NCBI RefSeq assembly: GCF_003350345.1
Contig: NZ_QNVJ01000064.1
Location: forward strand, 304,151 to 368,150
Reading direction: 5' to 3'
Origin: Alkalilacustris brevis
GTDB taxonomy: Bacteria; Pseudomonadota; Alphaproteobacteria; Rhodobacterales; Rhodobacteraceae
Length of the DNA: 64,000 nt
Numbering within the stretch: the stretch's first letter is position 1; each line of letters begins with the position of its first letter. Shown here piece after piece: positions 36,301 to 45,300 of this stretch. The position numbers and the translations under genes are program-made. Under the pieces are notes generated by a model. It did no database searches. It saw only the letters and a program-made list of their open reading frames with translations, and was not told where the DNA came from.

Positions 36301-39300
36301 CGCCGATGGTCGTTTTGGTGGCGTCGGCGTCCGTATGGCGTTCGTCAAGCCAAAGCTCGTTTTCGCTGACCAGCACCACGCCATAACGCGTCTGCCCCGC
36401 GGCGATGGCATCGACGCTGCTGTCATGTAGCGCCGATTGCGACAGCGTGGTGTTGACCACGCGCGTTGCACCGCCAAGGATCAGGTCATTGGTCAGCGCC
36501 AGCCCTGTGATGTAGACACCGCTATCCGCACCGATCTGCGACACGCTCTCCACGCCGCCCGCCGCCAGGCTGGGCGCATCGGTGCCGATCAGGTAATACT
36601 GCCCCGGCGCCGCATAGTCGGGATGCGCCAGCCCGAAGCGGAGCGAGGCCGGGCTGGAGCCATCGCTGCCACGCAGTTCCAGCACCCCGCCGCTGATTGA
36701 CGCCGCAAGATCGCTTGAAAGGCCAACGCGCATGGCGATGTCATCGGCGCCGATGCCGAAATTGACTGCCAGGTTGCTGTCGGTGGAGACGTAAAGCTGC
36801 GGCGCCAGCAGGCCCGGGTTGCCCGCAAGCGAACCGAGCGAGTTGAGCGAGGCATCGACCGAGAGCGCGCCGCCGAATACCAGCAGCCCCGAAACCCCGA
36901 CACTGGCCTGCGCGGTGGCGCCGATTTCGGCGCTCAGCCCGGTGCCGCCCGCGCCGATCATGTCGGCGATATCGATGTCGATCGCACCGCGCGCCAGCAC
37001 GGCATCGTCGAAATCAAGCCGCATCTCGATCCCCCGCAGCGGGATGCCGCCGTTCCACGGGTTGCCCGGCAGGGTCGAGAAATTGAGGCTGAACACCGGC
37101 GGCTGGTTCCAGCCCGTGACCGAGGCCAGCGCCGCGTTCACGTCACGCTCAAGGATCAGCAGCGCATCGGTGATCGTGGCCTGGCCGGCATCGATGGTAT
37201 CGAATACCTGATTGATCGCATCGAACACCGCCTGCACCGGCAGCAACTCGTTGATCGACTGGTCGATGAAGGGCAGCTTTTCGGCAAGGAAGCCTTCGCT
37301 GGCATCGGGGTTGCCACGAATCCAGGCAATGGCCTCCTCGGCCATGCCGCGCAGATCCTCAAGCGTGAAGCCCGTGAAATCGTCGAGGATCGGCATCAGC
37401 AACGCGCGCAGGTCCAGATCCTCGGGCACGTTGATAAAGCCGATGTCGATCTCAGGCGTTTTCAGCGCGTCGGCCGACAGCGTGCCGGTCAGCGCGGCAT
37501 TGGCGTAGGCCTCGATCGGCTGCAATTCCTCGCCGAAAGTCCGGTGCAGCGCCATGTCGGCGCGGAAACCGCCCTCGACCAGCGTTCCGACATTGCCCGC
37601 CTGATCGACTGTCAACGCGATCCGCGCGCCCGAGCGGGCAAGCTGATCGGCCAACGGTGCAGAGGTCAGGCTGATGTTGTCGGAACGGCCGAAGCTGACC
37701 GCCGCGTCGCGCGCCACAAGGCCGAAGCGGCCCAGGCTGCCCGCGTCGATGGCCAGCGAAATGTCGGTCGGGTCGAGCGCGGCCAGCGCCTGCACCGAAA
37801 TCGGCGTGATGGTCTGGCCGCTGGTCAGGGGCTTGTAGCCGCCGTTCTGGACATCCTCGACCACATAGCTGAATTGCGGCCCGTTATCCCAGGAGACCTC
37901 AACCTTGAGATCGAGATCGAGCTTCAGCGCATAGCGGATCTTGGTGCCGTGAATTGCCGCCACCTGGATCAGGCCGGGGTCGAACAGGCCAAGCTGGTCG
38001 ATCAGTGCCTGCGCATCGGCCAGTTTCAGCGCGCCCAGGTCGATGCCCAGATCGATACTGCCCTCGATCAGCCGCTGCCCGGCAATATCCAGCACGATGC
38101 TGTCGGCAAGCCCGCCGTTTACCGGCGCACCCGCCGCGATGCTGACCACCAGTTCTTCCGGTGCAAACCGCGCCGGATCGCTGTTCGAGGTCATGGCGTC
38201 ATGGATCAGCCCGGCGGCGAATTCCAGCGCCTGGCCGGGGGCGTCGCGCATGAGATCAAGCGCCGCGCGCAGCCCCGCCTTGAGGCCCGTCATCTCCTCA
38301 ATGGATTTACCAAGGCCCGGAATGACCATGTCGTACAGGCCGCCGTCGCGGTCGAGATCGCCCAGAAGCTGCTCGCCCAGCATCTCCAGCGCGGCGGTGA
38401 TGCGGCTGAGGTCGCCCCAGCCCGCCTCAAGCGCCGAAATGCCGGCGGCATCCAGGATGCGTTCTATCAGGTTGCCCGAGGCGAATTCGAGCGTCGGCGC
38501 GGTAAAGGTGCCCACCTGCAGCCCCGCCGCAAGTGACGCGCTGCCCAGCGAAACCGTCAGCGGCGTGGCGCCATCGGAAAAGATTACCCGCGCCTGGGCG
38601 TCGAGTTCGGCATCGGCGGCAAAGGATATGTCGGTGCGCGGGCGCATCGCGGTTGCATTGAACTGCGGCGCGATCTGCGCGTAATCGGGCTGCTGGTCGT
38701 CAAAGCGCGCCTCGATCCGCGCGGTGCCCAGCGTCACCGGGGTGTCGCCCGCCCCGAGCGTGACGCGCACGTCCTTCGCGCCGATGATCGGCACCGAGAA
38801 GTTGAGAAGCGTGCCGTCCTGCGCCAGTTTCAGGTCGATCTGCGCATCGACACGGGTGGCGAACTCGTCGATGAACACCAGCGGCAAGGTGGCGACAGCC
38901 TGCACATCAATATTAGTTGCGGTTCCGAAGCTGAGCTTCACGCCCTCGCCGATCTGGCCGCTACTGACAAGTAGCCCGACCTGGCCATCCTTGCCCGAGG
39001 TGACCGTGCCGCGCGCGATCACATTCCCTTGGCCGTCAGTCGCCGTGAACCCATCCCCGATGGCGGCATTGACCGCAGCCTCGGTGATGTCGGCGGCCTC
39101 CACCACCACGGTGCGCAGGTCGATGTCAAAGCGCATCTGCCCGAGAAGCGGGGCCGAAGCCGTGCCATTGGCGAACGACGCCCAGGCCACGACATTGTCG
39201 TTGCCGCCGGTCGCCTCCGCCACGATCAGGCTGGCGGTCGCGCGCGCGCGCTCCGGTGTGAGATAGTCGAACACCAGCTTTTCGGCATCTTCGGGGTCGA

Positions 39301-42300
39301 AGCCCGCGTCCCATTCCACATGCACCGTATCGCCGTTGATGACGCGCACCACGCCATTGGCCAGCACCTCGCCATCGGCGCCGAGCACGCGAAGCGGCGA
39401 GCCTTCGACCAGGCCGCGATCGGCCGTCAGGATTTCGATCTGCGCGGCGGTCAACGTGATCGTGCCATGCATCGTCTGCACGCCGCCGGTGAACACCATC
39501 TCGAGGTCAGCCGTCGGCGCGCTCTCGGGGATCGGTATGCCGAGGAATTCGGCGAACGCCGCGAGCGTCAGCCCTTCGAGCGGCATGTCATCCGGCTGCG
39601 CGATCTCGACAATCACGCCCAGGGTGTTACGCTCATCCAGGCTAGGGCCGGCGGGGGCCTCGATGCGCACGACCACCGGGCTGTCCTCGCCCAGCGCCTC
39701 GCGCAGGATGCCCTCAAGCTGGGCGATGCCGGTTTCCGGCGCGGTGGCAAGTGCCGTGCGCAACGCATCAAGCGCCGTGTCCAGCCCGATGATTTCCGAC
39801 AGGCTCTTGCCGATCAGCGGCAAGGGCTGTTCAAGCACCGCAATCCCCGTGGCGCTGCTGGCCCCGTCAAGCAGCGCATCGAGCGCGGCATTGAGCGTCG
39901 AAGCCAGATCGCTGACGCGGAAGCTTTCCAGCGCCTCGTAGATGCTGGCGAAACGCACTTCATTGAACGATGGCGGGGTTGCGTTGAACTGCGTGTTCTG
40001 GTTGAATTCGTCCGAGGTGCCCACCGTCTCGGGCAGGTCGAGACTGACCTTCAACCCGACATCCACATCAGAGCCGCCATTGCCGTCATTCGCCGTCGCA
40101 TTGGCTTCGAGGTCAAGGTTGAGCCCTTTGAGGTCCAACTCCGGGCTGACCATCTCGGGCAGCGCCCCGATCCCGACGATCAGCGCCCCTGCCCAGTCAT
40201 CGATGGCATCGCGCACATCGGACAGGGGCTGGCCAAGCGCCGCACCCACCGCCGCGATGGCAGCGCCTGTCAGTTCCTCGATCTCGGCGGCGGTCAGATC
40301 GCCCAGCGGCTTGCTGCCGCCTCCGTCAAGATCGACCGCGATCGCGCGCACATCCGCCAACAGATCGACGAGTTCGCCAACCCGCGTGTTCAAATCGCCG
40401 GCCTGCTGCGCCGCCAGTTCGGCCCGGGTGATGACATCGGCAAGGCTGGCCGTGGCGTCAGCGTCTTTCAACTCGGCTTCAAGCGCCTCAAGCAGCCCCT
40501 TGCTGCCATTGGCCAGCCCCGCCGCAAGCACCAGGTCGTTGCTCAGTGCGGCCATGCGGTTCTCGGCCTTGGCAAGCTGGTCCAGCCCCGCCTGCAATGC
40601 CCCGCCCCGGATCGTCTGCAACGCGGCGCGGTAGGCATCGGCGATCGAGAAAAGCGCTGCCTCGAACTGGGCCACCGCCGCCTCGGCCAGCGCCAGATCT
40701 TCCAGCGCGTCGCGCATCTGCCCATCCTGCGCGGTCAGCGCGGCATGGGTCTGCACCATCGCGGTGCGGGCGGATTGCGCGGCATCCGCAATGGCCTCGG
40801 CGCGGTCTTCCACGGCGCCGGCGCGCGCAAGCAGGCTGTCGCGAAGATCCCCTGCGGGCAACGCATCGGCCAGCGCCAGAAGCGCCCCGGCGGCGTCCTT
40901 CAGCGTGTTGGCCGCCGCGGCCACCTGCCCGGCCAGATCGCGCGCCGCTTCCAGATCGGCCAGAATCGCGGCGGTCTGCCCCAACGGGTCGGAGGACGGC
41001 AGCGCCGCACGGGCAATCGCCACAGCCGCGCGCGCCTGCGCCTCGTTCCAGTTATGTTCCAGCGCGGCCAGATCGCCGGCCAGCCGCAGAGCCGCGGCCT
41101 CGGCATCCTGCGTGTCGGCAAGCGCCAGCACATCGCCCGCGTTGCCAGCCCCCACCAGAATACCGGCCAGCGCGCTCATCTGCGCGACCTGCGCCAGAAC
41201 CTGATCGGCGGCGGCCTTGCGCTGGGTCAGATACCCGGCCAGCCCGGTTTCGGCAAAGGCATTGGCGGCCATGTCCTCGGCATCGGCCAGCCGCGCAATC
41301 AACAGATCGCGTAGCAAATCCATCGCAACGCGCGCATTCCCCAACGTGGCCTGCCGGGCAGCAAATTCTGCCTGAAGGCTTGCCACCAGAGCATTCGCCT
41401 GGTCGAGCCGCGATTTCAGCACCGGGTTGCCGGTGGATTCATCATTCGGGTCTTCAAGAGAACGATCAAAACGCGCCTGCGCATCCACTGCCGCACTCTC
41501 TGCCGCGGTCAAGGCGGCGGCGGTGTCGAAAAGCGCATCCGCCGCCGCCTGTGTCGCGGCGCGGGCCTCGCGCAGGTCATTCAGCGTGCGCTCGACGGCG
41601 GCAAGCTGCGCCTGCGCCTGCGCGGTGTCGATCGACAGCCAGGCATCCGAAATCCCGCTCACCACCGAGAACTGCGCCGCCTGCCCGAACTGGCCGAGCG
41701 TTGCGCTGCTCAGGTCGAGGAAGGTATCAGGCGTACCATCGCCATCGAGGTCAAGCTCGATGGTGGAGTGTTCGGAGTCGCGGCCCAGCTGGATCTGCTT
41801 TTCTTCGGCAGTCAATTCGGCGAGGTCGAACTTCTCGGTGCTGGAGGCAACGGTGAAGTCGATCCGCCCGTTCTGCCCGCCGCCCAGCAGCACGTTGCCA
41901 TCCTTGCCGAGCCCGATGCGGAAATGCGGCTGCACGAACAGGTCGGCATCGGCGCGCAACAACCCGTCTTCATTGACCAGCGCATTGTAATCGGGCGTGC
42001 CCGGCGCCAGGCCCAGCATGGCGGCAAGCTGCTCCACCCCGATGGAGGCGCGCGCCTGATAGCCGAACTTGATCGTCGGCGCGTAGATCATCACCATCCG
42101 CGCGGTCTTGACGTCATATTCGAACCGGATCGGCAGATCGAGCGGGTCCATCGCGTTGACATCGCCCGGCGTGCCCACGGCAGTCAGCAGCGCGTCGCTC
42201 AATTCGCGCGCGATGAAGACAAGCGTCTGACCGTTGAGTCCGGACGCCCCCTCGCCGCCCATGCGGTCGATCACCGCATCGAAACCCAGCGCCTCGCGCA

Positions 42301-45300
42301 GGCTGGCATTATCGGACAGCAGAATATCTGCGAGGCTCAGCCCGCCGGAGAACGGCACCTCCACCCCGAACAGGTCAGCAAACAGCCCGCCATCGCCGGT
42401 CAGTGCCTCGGCCAGCCGCTCCATCCCGTCGGCCATATGGCCATTGACGGTGATGTTGTTCACGCTGGTAGGCAACTCTGACAGAAGCCGCTCAGCCAGA
42501 TAGGCGGTGATCGCCGCGCCCTCGACCGTGCCGTCGGTGAAGGCGGCAATGGCCTCAAGCACGCTGGCGTTCGGCCCGCCGAGGAAGTCGATGCGCAACT
42601 GCCCCGCCGCACCACCGCCGGTTGAGGTAAGGCCCACCTCGAACACGGCCTGCCCCTGCATCTGCGCCTGCACACCACCCGAGAGGTCTTTTGCGCCCTC
42701 GACCGGGGCAAACACGAAGCGCGGCGCAAAAATCAGCCGCTGGGTCGCGGTCGGGTTGCTGAACACATCCTCGCCCACGACAACAGCCTGCGCGCCCTGG
42801 AACTGCACGAAATCGCGCGTGCCGGCATCGGTGGTGGAGGTCAGCTTCAGCCCGCCATCGACGCGCGACAGCTCGATGAACGCCTCGAACTGGCCGCCGA
42901 TGCGGCGCAGGCCGAAATCGATCTCCAGCCCCAGGTCAAGCTCAAGCCCGAACTCGTAGCCGGGGATGCGGATATTGTCGCCCACCAGGTGGATGTCGGT
43001 GTTGCCAAGCTGGAAAAGACCGGGAAGGTCGAAGACATCGGCTGTCTTGTTCAGGGTGACGAGGTCTTCGATGGTGATGCGATAGCGCAGCTCGTTCAGA
43101 AGCTGCTCATCGGGCGAGAGCCCGGCCGGCAGGGTGCCGATCTCGCTTGAGGACTCATAAACTGCCGCAGGATCGTTCGGGTCGTAAAGCCCCTTTTCCG
43201 CGTCGTCGCGGTTCTCCAGTGTCGCGGCATCGCCATTCACCAGCTTGACCCCGACCATGGCGTCAAGCCGTCCGGCAAGGTCCTGCACGAAGGTGATGAG
43301 ATCGCCGTATTCGTCGGCATGGATCGGCGTCGCCGGATCGGTCAACGCCTCCAGCGCGGCGAGATGGGCCGCCACCGCGTCGGGGATGTTCTCGAACAGC
43401 ACGCTCGCGTCGGCGTCATTGAGCAGGTCGAAGAAGGACAGGTTGTTGAGCAGCGGAATCGGCGCGGTCATGAACCCGCTGATGCCATCGGCCGACTCGA
43501 CGCTGCGCAGCAGAAGCGAAACGAAAGGCGACACACCGCCGCCAGCGGCCTCCATCCAGCGCGAGAGAAAGCGCTCATCCGCCTGCTCGAGCAGGGTGCG
43601 CAGTTCCCATTCGGCATCGTTGACGAGAAGCGCGCGCGGCCCGTCCAGCCCGATATCGTTATAGCCTTCCTTCACGAAGCTGATCGGGTAGTCCATCCCG
43701 TCATATTCGACCGGCAGGCGAAGCTGGTAGATCGCGCCGTCCTTGTCGGTATTCTTGGGCACGAACAGCGGCGATCCGCCGCCGGTATAGACGCCGCTGT
43801 CATTCGCCTCGGCGTCGATCCCGAGGATCAGGCCGAAGAAGAAGTCATCGACATCCAGCTGCCCAAGCCCGCCCAGGTCAATGCGGAATCCCGTGCCCGA
43901 AAGCCCTGCACCGAACTCGCGGTCAAGCAGGTCTTCGGCGCTCAACCCGGTGATCGCGCTCAGTTCGCCGGTTCCGGTGCCCTGCGTGCTGCCGGTGACG
44001 GTGTTGCCATCGGCCAGCAGGCGGAACTCGAAAATGCGGCTGTCATCGGGTTCGACGAAGTCAATGTCGAAGCGCAACTTGCCGTCAGCGCCGACGACAT
44101 GGCGGATCTGCGCCGACATGCGCACTGAGACCACGGGCCGCAGGCTCAGCGCCCCGCCCAGAACCGAAAATGCCGCGATGCGCGACAGGTCCATCAGCAT
44201 GGGTGGCAGGAACTGGTCTTCCAGCACGAAATCGACCTGCACATGGTCAGGCGCTGCCCCGTTGCCAACCGCTTCCACTTCGTAGAAATCGATACCCGAA
44301 AGCGCGGCGGCGATGCCGTCCAGCGCCTCGGCTTCCAGCCCGTCGAGCGAGGCCGCCAGCGCATTTACCAGCCAGTCTTCGAGGTCGGCGCCCGCCTGTC
44401 CCTTGATGAAATCAACAAGCCCGCCACCCAGCGGCGGGATGAACACGTTAAGCTGCGACATCGCGCTCAGCGCATTGAGGAAACCCTCGCCGAAGCGCTG
44501 GTCGAGCGACCGCAACTCCAACTCGTAAAGCGCCTGGCGCACCGCGTCGCTATCGAGGAAGCCCGCCCAGCCGGTGTTGACCGTGCGCAGCGACTTGAGC
44601 GCATGGGGGATGCCGCCCTCTCCGTCGCGCAGCTCGATCACATAGGTGTCGTTCAACACCGACAGCGCGCGCAGGTCGTCATTGCCGCGCGGGTCGGAGA
44701 ACACCAGGTCGAGCGAGAGCCGCGCCTGCGTATCGGCGAAATCCCACTCGCCGTTGCTCAGGATCGCATCCTGCGCCACGCCAAGGCGCAGCGTATCCAG
44801 GTCAACGCGCGGCCCACCCGGCAGGCCGCTTTTCAGATCGGCCAACGAGTTGTCGACCGAAATGATATCCACCCCGATGCGGAAATCTTCATAGTTGACA
44901 GCGGCCCCCGCCCCGGCGGTGAACCCCATGCGCAGGCTCGCGCCCACCTCGGCATCGGCCAGACGCTCGCCAATTTCGAAAAACAGCGGAATCTCGCCCC
45001 AGATCGCCCGCTGGCCCAGCACCGTGTCGATCAGCGCGCCGTCGATCTGCACCGAAAGGCTGCCGGAGGCGCCGTCTTGAACGAGGCTGATTGCCAGATC
45101 GCCCGCACCCGCGCTGATTGTAAGCACGCCATCCGCAGCCGAGGCCGAGAACTCGGGCAGATCGTCAAAATGATCGGCAAGCGACTGGGCGACTGCCTCC
45201 GGCGTCGGGTTAGCCCCTGCATCGACAAGAACCGATGTCGCCCCAACGCTGAATCGATAGCTTTGCGAGGCCGCGAAGGTCACCCCGCTGAGATCGACAG

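Larger units (their letters stand above)
27415..43470 (-). repeat. Recurring PLIxKSxxxLTG modules in the giant protein
   Basis: A short motif close to I-P-L-I-D-K-S-L-x-D-L-T-G-I recurs with irregular spacing, each copy followed by a helix such as ALRDEL. Clear copies lie near residues 2762 (PLIGKSLSEIIGL), 3262 (IPGLGKSIEEMTGL), 3614 (LPFIDQSINEL), 4262 (LPIVDKSLEDLTGI), 5280 (IPLIDKSLDDLTGI), 6129 (IPLLGFSVDSKLGI) and 6489 (LPFVNESIDSLTGM). Weaker versions lie near 1550, 1920 and 6880. Beta-rich sequence of 350-1000 residues separates them. I do not recognise a named domain. Confidence 0.65.
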
